Shown one piece after another: positions 56,202 to 64,000 of a stretch of DNA of 64,000 nt. The position numbers and the translations under genes are program-made. How positions within the stretch are numbered: the first letter of the stretch is position 1; each line of letters begins with the position of its first letter. This stretch comes from Pirellula sp. SH-Sr6A (lineage in GTDB: Bacteria; Planctomycetota; Planctomycetia; Pirellulales; Pirellulaceae), in NCBI RefSeq assembly GCF_001610875.1, contig NZ_CP011272.1:3391988-3455987 (forward strand), given 5' to 3'. The notes under the pieces are model-generated. The model ran no database searches and was not told the DNA's origin. It worked only from the letters and a program-made list of their open reading frames with translations.

Positions 56202-56393
56202 ATGGGTATTTCCGTTGAGTATTTGCTCTGGCTCTTACCGGTCTTGATCGCCTCCTCCATGGTGATGGCGGCGACACGGCACGAGCGGGTACCATTGATC
56301 TTGAGCCAAGCTATCAAAACAGGATTATGGACTTTGAGTTTCCTGCTAGCGATCGCGCTGGTTTTGTGGGTTGCTATGTTCTGGATTGGCTAG
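56202..56393 (+). CDS. Small two-helix membrane protein
   Basis: A 63-aa protein with two membrane helices (YLLWLLPVLIASSMVMA and TLSFLLAIALVLWVAMFWIG) joined by a short loop with HERVPLIL. No known family. The distance to rsfS and the coding-like hydrophobic pattern support a real gene. Confidence 0.65.
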   Translation: MGISVEYLLWLLPVLIASSMVMAATRHERVPLILSQAIKTGLWTLSFLLAIALVLWVAMFWIG

Positions 56394-56519
56394 ATTGCCA
56401 ACAACCTTTTTCAGTCTCGACGCGCCGCGGTCGATATCCTATTTGCGTAGTTGGCCTCACAGAATGACGACCTTCAAGGATGGGGGCGTTCTGGAATCTT
56501 TGCCGACAGGAGTGCACCG

Positions 56520-57236
56520 ATGCGTTGGATTCGTGCTGGTTGGTTTACAGGAAGTTTGCTTTGTTGTGCTAGCACTGCGATGGCCCAAGTCGCGCCTTAT
56601 CCGCAGAATGTCAACACGCGAAACGGCGCCATTCTCGGCGGTGTGACAGGCGCCGTGATCGGGGGTGTGATCGGGCACCAGCGGGATGATACCACCGAAG
56701 GTGCGTTGATCGGCGGCGCGGTCGGTGCTGTGGCCGGCGGGGTCCTGGGAAACAACCGGGACCATGCGGAACGACGGCAGGCGCCCACGCAGTATTATTA
56801 CCAACGACCCAACCATTATCACAGCCACTACAACCCACCGACCTATGTGGAGCACCGGACCTACGTTCCAACGAACACCCACGTCGTCACACGTCGTCCG
56901 GTTACGGTCAGTGAAGTGGTGAGTATGACCGAAAGTGGAGTGAGCGATGCGGTCATTGTTTCTCACATCCAAGCCAACGGAGTTGCTGTGCGGCCTAACG
57001 TCAACGAAGTGATTTGGATGAGTGAGCGAGGGGTGAGCGACTATGTCATCACCGCTTTGCAGCAAAATGGCAATGTTCCGCGTCCCCCGAGGTCGACCGT
57101 TTATCGCAGTCAACCGTCCGAGGTCATCATCCAAGAGGAATATCGACCAGCGACTCGAACGATTATCACCACCCCTTCGTCGCCCACCTATCGGTCTACT
57201 CGGGCGCCGGTCTATGTCGAGCGACGCGGGTTTTAG
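56520..57236 (+). CDS. Secreted glycine-zipper protein
   Basis: A 238-aa protein. The signal peptide ends near AMAQ (residue 23). Residues 35-78 form a glycine zipper: GAILGGVTGAVIGGVIGHQ, then GALIGGAVGAVAGGVLGNN, a membrane-inserting motif seen in outer-membrane lipoproteins of the 17-kDa antigen type. A His/Tyr/Pro-rich linker follows. Residues 125-180 hold two similar helical repeats (VSEVVSMTESGVSDAVIVSHI and VNEVIWMSERGVSDYVITAL). AGGAG lies 7 nt before ATG 56520; the frame upstream is discounted. Confidence 0.82.
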   Translation: MRWIRAGWFTGSLLCCASTAMAQVAPYPQNVNTRNGAILGGVTGAVIGGVIGHQRDDTTEGALIGGAVGAVAGGVLGNNRDHAERRQAPTQYYYQRPNHYHSHYNPPTYVEHRTYVPTNTHVVTRRPVTVSEVVSMTESGVSDAVIVSHIQANGVAVRPNVNEVIWMSERGVSDYVITALQQNGNVPRPPRSTVYRSQPSEVIIQEEYRPATRTIITTPSSPTYRSTRAPVYVERRGF

Positions 57237-57239
57237 GGC

Positions 57240-58058
57240 ATGACCGTTCCTGAACGACCGTCGTGGCAACTACCTGCTGGGGTCTCGCGAGGAACCTGGG
57301 ATTACGTCAACGAATCAACGATCGCAACCGAGTACGATCGATTCCATGCTGGGCATCCTTTGCTCGATTTGGACAAACGAATTGTCGCGGAGACGCTTCC
57401 GCAAGAGACCGCTCGAAGCGATGGCTCCACCCGGCTCATCGTCGATGTTGGATGCGGTCCTGGCCGAAATCTCATCCCCTTGGCAGAGCGGGGATATCAA
57501 GTCCTCGGCGTTGATTTGAGCCAGGACATGCTCGACGAGTTCTCGCGAAAAGCGGCCTTGAACGGACTCTCCGACCGCTGCGGTTTTCTCCGCGCCAACA
57601 TGGCAGATCTTCGATGTCTCCAAGACTCCATCGCCGACGGTGTACTGTGCATGTATAGTTCGCTAGGAATGGTTCGAGGACGGGCAAACCGTCGAGCATT
57701 CCTTTCGCATGCTCACCGGATACTGCGTCGAGAGGGATGTCTCATCGTCCATGTTCACAATCGAGGGTCGTGGCTGCGCGATCCGGGTGGCGTTCGACGC
57801 ACGATCAGCGATTGGTGCCGAGAACGTCGCGACAAGAGTTGGGAGCTAGGTGATCGAATCTATCCCTACCGAGGCCTGCCCAGCATGTTCCTTCATATCT
57901 ACTCCGAACAAGAATTGCGGGCTGATATCGAGTCCGCTGGGCTGAAGATCACTACCATGCACCGGTTGAATCGCGAATCGTCCGGCCTGCTTCGATCCTC
58001 CTGGTTTTCGCATCTTCGGGCGGGTGGCTTCATCGCGATCGCGCACCGTGTGAGGTAG
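57240..58058 (+). CDS. SAM-dependent methyltransferase
   Basis: A 272-aa class I methyltransferase. Motif I is LIVDVGCGPGRNLIPLAERG; VLGVDLSQDML holds the SAM ribose contact; LRANMADLRCL and a proline-free motif IV (GVLCMYSSLGMV) follow. The acceptor is not evident; small-molecule methylation is most likely. It starts 3 nt after the glycine-zipper gene. Confidence 0.85.
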   Translation: MTVPERPSWQLPAGVSRGTWDYVNESTIATEYDRFHAGHPLLDLDKRIVAETLPQETARSDGSTRLIVDVGCGPGRNLIPLAERGYQVLGVDLSQDMLDEFSRKAALNGLSDRCGFLRANMADLRCLQDSIADGVLCMYSSLGMVRGRANRRAFLSHAHRILRREGCLIVHVHNRGSWLRDPGGVRRTISDWCRERRDKSWELGDRIYPYRGLPSMFLHIYSEQELRADIESAGLKITTMHRLNRESSGLLRSSWFSHLRAGGFIAIAHRVR

Positions 58059-58062
58059 AAGA

Positions 58063-58620
58063 TTGAATTGGGTTGTACTAGATCAACGAGTATTGAGTCA
58101 GCAAGTATTGCGTCAGCGCGTAATCTGGCAACAGGCGGTCTTGTATCAAGAGGATTCGGACGACGAACGAGCGACCGCCTTTCATGAGGCAGGTCACGCT
58201 GTGCTCGCCATCACGCTGGGTAGACCAGTGGAGAAGGTAACGATCGAACGAAACTCGCTTCGGCTGGGCCAAGTCCACATGAGCAAGCGGCGAGGGCAAC
58301 CGATCAAGGACGCGGTGGAGGTGCAAGCCCTCATTCTGCTGGCGGGTGTGGTTGCCGAGGCGCGAATCGTCGGACGCTACAACTGGCCAGGCGCTCAGCA
58401 GGATATGGTCGGAGTTCGACAATTGGCGCGTTACCGCGGTGCCACCGAGAAACAGGTCGAACGATTGCAACACAGGTGGCTCGATAAGACCGAGCATCTC
58501 CTCGACGCGCCGGATACCTGGCTCGCCATTGAACGCGTCGCCGAGGAGTTGATCGCAAAAAAGTCCCTGAGCGGTCGGGCCGTTCAACACATCGTCGATA
58601 GAACGATCGATAACGACTAG
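58063..58620 (+). CDS. Stand-alone M41 (FtsH)-like metalloprotease domain
   Basis: A 185-aa protein with the zinc motif HEAGH at residues 41-45 in ATAFHEAGHAVLAI, followed by RPVEKVTI and VHMSK strands and a helical region EVQALILLAGVVAEARIVG that corresponds to the third-ligand helix of FtsH peptidases. The AAA+ ATPase and membrane helices of FtsH are missing. The start is uncertain: TTG 58063 is the best in-frame choice, with no ATG before the catalytic motif. A 15-bp imperfect direct repeat (58089-58118) encodes VLSQQVLRQ. Confidence 0.75.
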   Translation: MNWVVLDQRVLSQQVLRQRVIWQQAVLYQEDSDDERATAFHEAGHAVLAITLGRPVEKVTIERNSLRLGQVHMSKRRGQPIKDAVEVQALILLAGVVAEARIVGRYNWPGAQQDMVGVRQLARYRGATEKQVERLQHRWLDKTEHLLDAPDTWLAIERVAEELIAKKSLSGRAVQHIVDRTIDND

Positions 58621-59885
58621 CGAGGGGTCCAAGTCGTTTGGCGATGACCTGGGCGTCGTAAGGATATGTCCTTGCGATTGACCAATACCCGACCGTCTGC
58701 AAGCTCGTATTTCAGGAAGACTTGTACGCGATTGCTCTCCGGTGCAACGTCTTGAAATGGAAGACTTAAATGAAAGCCTTGCGAGACGCCGATCGGTTCA
58801 AGCGATTCTTGAAGTTCATCGGGTGTCACGTTCCAGGCCGCAATTCGGTGCGATGACTCGTCGATCGATTCCTCGATTACCACGGTCAGTTTTCCGATTT
58901 GCTGAAGCGGTTCCCCTGACTCATTTTTGGGCACAAGGACCAAATAGAGTCCATCGTCACCGGGTTGATCGTCAAAATTATGTCCCCGGCAGAGTGTGTC
59001 ATGGAAGGCGATTTCGACCATCCGCTGATCGGTCACTTTGCGTTCGACCGGGATATTCGCCGAGGCGGGAATAACAGCCGGATCGTTAGCGGGGTCGATC
59101 GGCAAATCGATTCGGCCCTGAAGGATCGCGCCAGGGGTCAGCTTGGGGAGGGTGGGCTGAGGTAGAACGCTCGCGGGCGGGGTCGACGGAGGGGTCTGCG
59201 AAGGCTCTTGGAGCCTCGGTTGCTGAGCCGATCGGATTAGACCACCCGGTAGCTGAACGTCCTCTACCAGGTCTTTGGCTTGAGGGCGTTGGATACTCGA
59301 TTTTTTGTCTTCGGTACCAGGGAGTCCTGGATTGCTCTTGGGCGGTGGCAAGAGCGATTCACCGCCGCTGGGCATGGGCAATGGTTGGGGCGACGCGCTG
59401 GGAGGCACTACGTCCAAATTCGGTTCGCTCGATTTGGGTACCGCCGATCTGGGTTGGAGCGGAGGTGGGCTTAAATCGATAACGCTCGGTTCATTCAGCT
59501 CCGGTTCAACGGTTTGTTTTGGTTTGTTGGTGGTCGAAGGTTTGCGGTCCCGATCTAACGGGACAGGTAGAAGGGATCGATCGCTAGAGGCATCGGATTT
59601 GAGGACGCGGTTCTTCGCTCGGAGCTCCTCGTTGATGCGGCGCAGTTCCTCGTTTTCGATCTCCAGGCTTTGGTATGCGGAGTCGTACTCATAGACCCGA
59701 TCTTCCAAGGCTCTGATCTCGCCCGCCATGTTCTCGACGTAGATCTCGTTGAACGCCGCGCGGCGGCATCCGGTGACCGAGGCAATGGCGATAAGAAGCA
59801 AGGTCCGAGCATACGGCGATCGGTGAGCCTTGGGCACACAGCGGGCGTCAAATCTTCCGTGCGAGGGTGAACGTTCGTAGTCCAT
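58617..59885 (-). CDS. Coiled-coil lipoprotein with proline-rich linker
   Basis: A 422-aa protein. The N-terminus has a long basic leader, then LLLIAIASVTGC, a lipobox with lipid Cys near residue 40. Residues 50-95 form a coiled coil (IRALEDRVYEYDSAYQSLEIENEELRRI in part). A Pro/Ser-rich linker of about 160 residues leads to a C-terminal beta-rich domain (about 270-422; LYLVLVPKNESGEPL, GKLTVVI). The plan suggests a cell-envelope structural protein. An ATG nearer the lipobox is absent. It overlaps the convergent protease gene by 4 nt. Confidence 0.75.
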   Translation of the reverse strand: MDYERSPSHGRFDARCVPKAHRSPYARTLLLIAIASVTGCRRAAFNEIYVENMAGEIRALEDRVYEYDSAYQSLEIENEELRRINEELRAKNRVLKSDASSDRSLLPVPLDRDRKPSTTNKPKQTVEPELNEPSVIDLSPPPLQPRSAVPKSSEPNLDVVPPSASPQPLPMPSGGESLLPPPKSNPGLPGTEDKKSSIQRPQAKDLVEDVQLPGGLIRSAQQPRLQEPSQTPPSTPPASVLPQPTLPKLTPGAILQGRIDLPIDPANDPAVIPASANIPVERKVTDQRMVEIAFHDTLCRGHNFDDQPGDDGLYLVLVPKNESGEPLQQIGKLTVVIEESIDESSHRIAAWNVTPDELQESLEPIGVSQGFHLSLPFQDVAPESNRVQVFLKYELADGRVLVNRKDISLRRPGHRQTTWTPR

Positions 59886-60001
59886 GCACGGAGGGATAGA
59901 AAAAGTCGGACCGAGGCGTCAAGACGAAACCGGCGCTCGAACGCAGTTTTTCATGTCTGGATACGGTCAATGACGCGTTGGGGCGTTGGGAGGAATGCTA
60001 T

Positions 60002-60367
60002 CTATCCAGCTCGGCGCATTTGTTGGCAGACGAGAAAGACTTCGTAAAAGTCCCGAGTGAGGACGACGGGGTCGTCGCCAAGATCCTCGAGCCAAGCGAG
60101 TTGCATCGAGGCCATCGCTCGCAACCCGGCGGTGAGATCGCGGACTCGAACGGTGACACGATCGGACGGAACGATGGAACTCTCAGCGGAATTTCCTGCA
60201 GAAGGGAACGGGACAGAGACCACTTTTCCGCTCGCATCGAGGGTCCGTTCCCTCGGTGAATGGACATGCCGTTCGACAACTGGTGCGCTGACCGTTTCCG
60301 AGTAGCAGTACTGCTCGTTCAAGGTGCAGCATTCGATACCGATCACTTGTGCGGAAGATCGATTCAT
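60002..60367 (-). CDS. Conserved-looking protein of unknown function
   Basis: A 121-aa protein without signal peptide. The first 60 residues are polar with three Cys near the start (ECCTLNEQYC). The last 60 form helices (TVRVRDLTAGLRAMASMQLAWLEDL in part, then DFYEVFLVCQQMRRAG). No known family. It is divergent from the ECF sigma gene by about 180 nt. Coding character is moderate. Confidence 0.5.
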   Translation of the reverse strand: MNRSSAQVIGIECCTLNEQYCYSETVSAPVVERHVHSPRERTLDASGKVVSVPFPSAGNSAESSIVPSDRVTVRVRDLTAGLRAMASMQLAWLEDLGDDPVVLTRDFYEVFLVCQQMRRAG

Positions 60368-60545
60368 GAATCAGTTTCTTAGCGAGGGGTAAATAAGGCG
60401 GTTATTCCGTGCTGGACTGTATCGACTAAGCCGACTTTGCCGCTTGATCAATTCTTATTGAAGTCACCTGAAAAAGTGAGTTCCACTCGCAAACACCCAT
60501 GCATATAAATGGGTTTGGACAGTCAGACGCGAAGGAAAGAAAGCG

Positions 60546-61166
60546 ATGGATGCGGAAAACGGGAGCGGTACATGGATTCCGACGACCCTCGATGAGGATC
60601 CGAGACGGCTGGGACAACTGCTTGAACAGTATCGTTCTTACTTGCGAATGCTAGCGAGAAGCAAGCTCCACGCAGGCTTGAATGGAAAGCTAGACCCGTC
60701 CGATGTCGTTCAAGAAACATGTATCGAGGCAGTCCGGCAAATACGCCTCTTCCGCGGGAACTCCAAGGCTGAGTTCGCAGGGTGGCTTCGCGGAATCCTC
60801 GCGGATCGCATGGCCAAGACCGCGAGACGGTATCTAGGAACGCAACAACGCGACATCCACATGGAAGTGCAGTTCCAACGCCAACTCGATGAAGCGTCTG
60901 GGCATCTTGAACGCTGCCTTTCTGGCGGAGGTGATTCCCCCAGCGAGATCGTCGTCTGGAACGAAACGACGCTTGAGCTAGCGCAAGCCATCGAAGCTCT
61001 CCCGGAAGACTACCAACAGGTGGTTCTGCTTCGGAACTTGCACGGAATGTCGTTTCCCGAGATCGCCGAAGAGATGAACCGATCGATCGATAGTGTGGAA
61101 AAGTTGTGGATACGTGCTTTGCTCAAGCTAAAACAAACGATGAAAGCAGGCCATCGTGAGACTTGA
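60546..61166 (+). CDS. ECF-type sigma factor (planctomycete kinase-linked type)
   Basis: A 206-aa sigma factor. Region 2: LGQLLEQYRSYLRMLARSKL and DPSDVVQETCIEAVRQI. Region 4: ALPEDYQQVVLLRNLHGMSFPEIAEEMNRSIDSVEKLW. This group often sits beside Ser/Thr kinases in planctomycetes, and one follows at 62544 on the same strand. GGAAAG lies 8 nt before ATG 60546. A secreted repeat protein gene is between them. Confidence 0.9.
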   Translation: MDAENGSGTWIPTTLDEDPRRLGQLLEQYRSYLRMLARSKLHAGLNGKLDPSDVVQETCIEAVRQIRLFRGNSKAEFAGWLRGILADRMAKTARRYLGTQQRDIHMEVQFQRQLDEASGHLERCLSGGGDSPSEIVVWNETTLELAQAIEALPEDYQQVVLLRNLHGMSFPEIAEEMNRSIDSVEKLWIRALLKLKQTMKAGHRET

Positions 61167-61333
61167 GCCATTCTTGCGAAAAAATCAAAAAAGTCGCGGC
61201 GGTTTTGGAGACCGACGCGGTACTTAGCTCCTTACCGGAATCATCGGTGGTACGGATCTACTGCCGCTGTAGCGGATTCATTACGAAATCGAACTGGATC
61301 GATTTCAACTCAAGGTTTCTGGAAGGAGACGTC

Positions 61334-62230
61334 ATGCAACGCAAGAGAAAACTGGGCAGACCGACACGATTGACTTGTGAGTCGCTCGAGCATCGTCGAT
61401 TGATGGCTATCGATGTTGGAGTTGTCGACGGGGACTTGCTGATCGGAGGGACCGCGGATGGGGCGGTGACGATTGCCGCCCTCGAAGGTGGCGTGATGGA
61501 AGTCAAGGAAGGGGATATGGTGGTTGCAACCTTGACCAACGTCACCGACGATCTCCGAATCCAATTAGATCCAGAGGGAACCGTCAATGATGAAGTCCTG
61601 CTCTCGTTGGGGGATGCGCCCATCGATCAGGTGATGGTGGATCTGGGCGGAGGAGACAATGTCCTGTCGATCGACTCGGGTTCTCTTTCGGGTAGATTGT
61701 TTTTGTTTGGCGGGGAAGGGAGCGATTCGTTGTTGATGGGTCAAGACGTCGAAGTGGAGGACAATGTTTTTGCATGGCTCGGCAAGGGTGACAATCTCGT
61801 CGAGGTCGATGGGAGTATTGGGCGCAATCTCTTCGTCCGCGCCGGAGCGGGGGATGACACAGTGGCTTTATCGGATAACGCTATGATCGGTCGAAATGCC
61901 GATTTTCAGCTTGGTGATGGAGACAATTCCGCGAGTGTGTCGGGTCAGATTGAAGGTCGCATGAGTTATCGCGGCGGATCGGGTGATGACGCAGCGGAGA
62001 TTGCAGAAACGGGAGTCATCAACGGAAATGCTTCCATCGATTTGGGAAAGGGATCGAACCAAGTGACGCACCTGGGAGTGATTGAAGGAAATCTTCGTGT
62101 CGTCTCGAAGAACTCGGAAGATACCGTGATCATCGATGACACAGCCATCGTGGGTGGGCAAGTCATCGAGCAACTTGGGATGGAGTCAAAACGAGGTGGC
62201 AAGGGTATCGGTCGATTCTTCTTCCGGTGA
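61334..62230 (+). CDS. Exported repeat protein with planctomycete LExRRLMA signature
   Basis: A 298-aa protein. The N-terminus MQRKRKLGRPTRLTCESLEHRRLMA carries the basic stretch and LExRRLMA motif shared by many large planctomycete exported proteins. The rest is built of short beta-strand repeats with Gly-Asp turns (GGGDNVL, GGEGSDSLL, GKGDNLVEV, GAGDDTVAL, GDGDNSASV, GSGDDAAEI, GKGSNQVT), about 26 residues apart, suggesting a beta-helix or calcium-binding roll. GGAAGGAG precedes ATG 61334. It lies between the sigma and kinase genes. Confidence 0.82.
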   Translation: MQRKRKLGRPTRLTCESLEHRRLMAIDVGVVDGDLLIGGTADGAVTIAALEGGVMEVKEGDMVVATLTNVTDDLRIQLDPEGTVNDEVLLSLGDAPIDQVMVDLGGGDNVLSIDSGSLSGRLFLFGGEGSDSLLMGQDVEVEDNVFAWLGKGDNLVEVDGSIGRNLFVRAGAGDDTVALSDNAMIGRNADFQLGDGDNSASVSGQIEGRMSYRGGSGDDAAEIAETGVINGNASIDLGKGSNQVTHLGVIEGNLRVVSKNSEDTVIIDDTAIVGGQVIEQLGMESKRGGKGIGRFFFR

Positions 62231-62543
62231 GATGGGATAGCGCTTCGGTGACAAGATCACATCGCTAGTCCAACTCGGTTTCCGCACCCTCCCGATCCTC
62301 TTTGTGACAATCCACATTGCTAGCATGTCGCAACATTAGTGCACGCAGTTCCAGCATTCTCGACTGCTCGTTTGGAATCGCTTGAACGCTGGCGTTGCTC
62401 TCGATCGCTTGGTGATTGTCTTCGGTATCGGAGGGGTATAACATAAGGACCTCGTGTTGGAATGACCTTGTCTTCGTCGCGATCACGTTATCGCTTCCCC
62501 GATCGTTTGGCTCCCATGCCAACGATGCCGCTGAGAAGGAAAC
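62231..62543. other. Intergenic region before the terminal kinase gene
   Basis: About 310 nt with no supported gene on the plus strand. A minus-strand frame of 105 codons (62265-62582) crosses it but overlaps the kinase start by 39 nt and resembles nothing. GGAGGGGTATAACAT near 62430 may contain a -10 box; no clear -35. Confidence 0.3.
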
Positions 62544-64000
62544 ATGCGCAATCATCGCGGTCCATCGGTTGACGATTCGCATGCCGAATTAACGGCAGAA
62601 CAGCAACAGCGGTTGATCTCCATTCTCGAAAACTGTTTGCAGCGACAACGCTTGCAAGGAGCTCCCTTTGCGAGCGAGACGGACCGCATCAAGCTTCTGG
62701 AATCCAACGCGGACTTGGGCGACGCGCTGATCGATGCGTTGGATGGGTTGCTCTGGGTGGGTAAGCTCAGCCCCGAATCCTCTTGCCCTCCGTTTGCTTC
62801 GCTTCAAATCCAAGGGTACGAACTCCTGGAGGAGATAGGCAGGGGTGGGATGGGAGTGGTCTATGCCGCCCGCAGGCTGGCCGATAGCAGCGAGGTGGCG
62901 ATCAAGGTACTTCTGAGCGGTCAGAGACTCGCAAAGAACTTGGTAGAGCGATTTCACCGAGAGGCGAAAGCCGCCGCATCGGTTTGCCATCCCAGTATTG
63001 TTCCCGTTTACGAAACGAGCTCCCAAGGGGACTTGTGTTATTTCGCCATGAAGCGAATCCGAGGTGAGTCGCTGGCAAACTGGATCGCGCGGCGGCGAGG
63101 CATGGGTGCTCCGATTTCCTCGTTGGAATCCAAAAAGTATTTGGCTCGTGAGTTCGCACAAGTTGCGGATGGTCTGTATCGAGTCCATCAATCCGGAATA
63201 CTGCATCGAGATATCAAGCCTTCGAACCTCTTGCTCGATCTCCAAGAGCATTTATGGATACTCGACTTTGGACTCGCGTCGATCGCGGATAGCGAGACAC
63301 TGACCCGATCCGGCGATTTGATCGGAACGTTTCGATACATGAGTCCTGAGCAAGCGGCGGGGAGAAAGGAGCCCTTGGATTCTCGTACCGACATCTACTC
63401 ATTGGGACTAACGATTTACGAAGCATTCACGCTGACAAATCCATTTTCCAAATACGAAGGAGCAGCGTTGCTCAAGGCGATTCAATCGCCTGCGGTCGAA
63501 CCCCCACGAAGGTTTTGTCCGGACATACCCAAAGATTTAGAGACGATCATCCTTCGAGCGATTCGGCCAGATCGCAATGCTCGCTACTCCTCGGCGCGGG
63601 AGCTCGCGCTGGATTTGGAGAGATTCGCGAATGGTGAGTCGATCGAAGCTTTGCGCGTGACTTGGCGTGAACGAGCGAGTGCTGCATGCAAAAAGTACCC
63701 GGACCGCGTTTTGGCCGGTGTGTGCGCCATGGTCGTTGCGACGGGGGCGATGGGTGTGCACAGCGCGGTGGTTCAGCGTGAACGAGATCGGACTCGCACT
63801 CAGTGGGCGAGAGGAAATGAAAACTACGAGCAAGCGCGCGCGGCCGTCGACTCTTTGGGGTTTCGCGTCTCGGAACAGCTTGCCGCTCTCCCGGGAGCCG
63901 AGGCCTTGAGGCAAGAGGTTTTGCAGGAAACCTTGAAGTACTACGAGGCATTCATCACTCGGTCCAATCACGATCCGCTGCTTCAACGCGACGTTGCAGA
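62544..64000 (+). CDS. Membrane Ser/Thr protein kinase (3' end outside window)
   Basis: At least 485 residues, cut by the window end. A 90-residue leader precedes a Hanks kinase domain: EEIGRGGMGVVYAAR (P-loop), Lys 121 in VAIKVLL, HRDIKPSN with catalytic D223, D241-F-G, and GTFRYMSPEQAAG. A membrane helix lies near 385-405 (VLAGVCAMVVATGAMGVHSA), followed by the start of an outer helical, probably TPR-like, region. GAGAAGGA lies 3 nt before ATG 62544. Probably functionally linked to the ECF sigma factor at 60546. Confidence 0.9.
   Translation, partial: MRNHRGPSVDDSHAELTAEQQQRLISILENCLQRQRLQGAPFASETDRIKLLESNADLGDALIDALDGLLWVGKLSPESSCPPFASLQIQGYELLEEIGRGGMGVVYAARRLADSSEVAIKVLLSGQRLAKNLVERFHREAKAAASVCHPSIVPVYETSSQGDLCYFAMKRIRGESLANWIARRRGMGAPISSLESKKYLAREFAQVADGLYRVHQSGILHRDIKPSNLLLDLQEHLWILDFGLASIADSETLTRSGDLIGTFRYMSPEQAAGRKEPLDSRTDIYSLGLTIYEAFTLTNPFSKYEGAALLKAIQSPAVEPPRRFCPDIPKDLETIILRAIRPDRNARYSSARELALDLERFANGESIEALRVTWRERASAACKKYPDRVLAGVCAMVVATGAMGVHSAVVQRERDRTRTQWARGNENYEQARAAVDSLGFRVSEQLAALPGAEALRQEVLQETLKYYEAFITRSNHDPLLQRDVA

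Noticed and set aside
58089-58118. A 15-bp imperfect direct repeat at the start of the M41-like gene
   Set aside because: Only two copies, in frame and encoding a short helical repeat; too small to imply a mobile element or regulatory array.
62265-62582. A 105-codon minus-strand frame before the terminal kinase
   Set aside because: It overlaps the kinase start, has no recognisable motif or ribosome site, and could be chance; left as an intergenic note.

Overview
The window is bacterial chromosome from a planctomycete, most likely of the Pirellula/Rhodopirellula group. Lineage markers are a DUF1559 prepilin-like protein, a PVC-type dehydrogenase with a heme-binding CxxCH module, ECF sigma factors paired with large Ser/Thr kinases, a secreted protein with the 'LEHRRLMA' N-terminal signature, and a BlaI/M56 pair whose sensor carries WD40 repeats. 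Genes are dense, many overlap by 1-26 nt, and I see no rRNA, tRNA, CRISPR array, transposase or phage block. The species call is inference.

Layout. 0-2.8 kb: end of an unknown gene, a secreted protein, RdgB and a TauE-type permease. 2.9-6.4 kb: a giant HEAT-repeat/DUF900 hydrolase. 6.5-12.9 kb: ABC-2 exporter and HrpA helicase with overlapping genes. 12.9-16.6 kb: BlaI repressor and M56-WD40 sensor, with a perfect BlaI-type operator. 16.7-21.7 kb: glycosyltransferase, methyltransferase, YmdB-like phosphodiesterase, HAD phosphatase and MnmA. 21.7-27.3 kb: divergent Ser/Thr kinase and ECF sigma factor, then DUF1559. 27.3-30.2 kb: a chain of overlapping genes for a PhyH dioxygenase, an MFS carrier and an ArsI-like C-As lyase fusion.

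30.2-46.6 kb is the most interesting part. It holds an operon of small envelope stress proteins (CsbD/YqjD fusion, YqjE/holin-X type and others), a GH13 enzyme, an AI-2E family permease with a receiver protein, DUF1328, a lone HPt protein, an NtrC-type sigma54 activator and, 6 nt behind it, a hybrid histidine kinase. The kinase's membrane domain has, without gaps, all seven residues known to be needed for ethylene binding in plant ETR1. A second hybrid kinase and a second sigma54 activator follow. Sequences matching the sigma54 -24/-12 consensus lie in front of the CsbD operon, DUF1328, a 68-aa gene and, less clearly, the GH13 and AI-2E genes. Two of these promoters have a related 17-bp palindrome at -66/-67. 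I propose that the ethylene-receptor-like kinase, HPt and NtrC regulator form a phosphorelay controlling a sigma54 envelope/carbohydrate stress regulon. The gene content and motifs are seen; the wiring is inference.

46.6-50.8 kb: a complete sulfate/thiosulfate ABC operon (binding lipoprotein, CysT, CysW, CysA). 50.8-55.3 kb: PVC-type heme dehydrogenase, HD phosphohydrolase and a degenerate J-domain-like protein. 55.7-60.4 kb: RsfS, small membrane and glycine-zipper proteins, a methyltransferase, a stand-alone M41-like protease and a coiled-coil lipoprotein. 60.5-64 kb: ECF sigma factor, secreted repeat protein and a Ser/Thr kinase that runs off the end.
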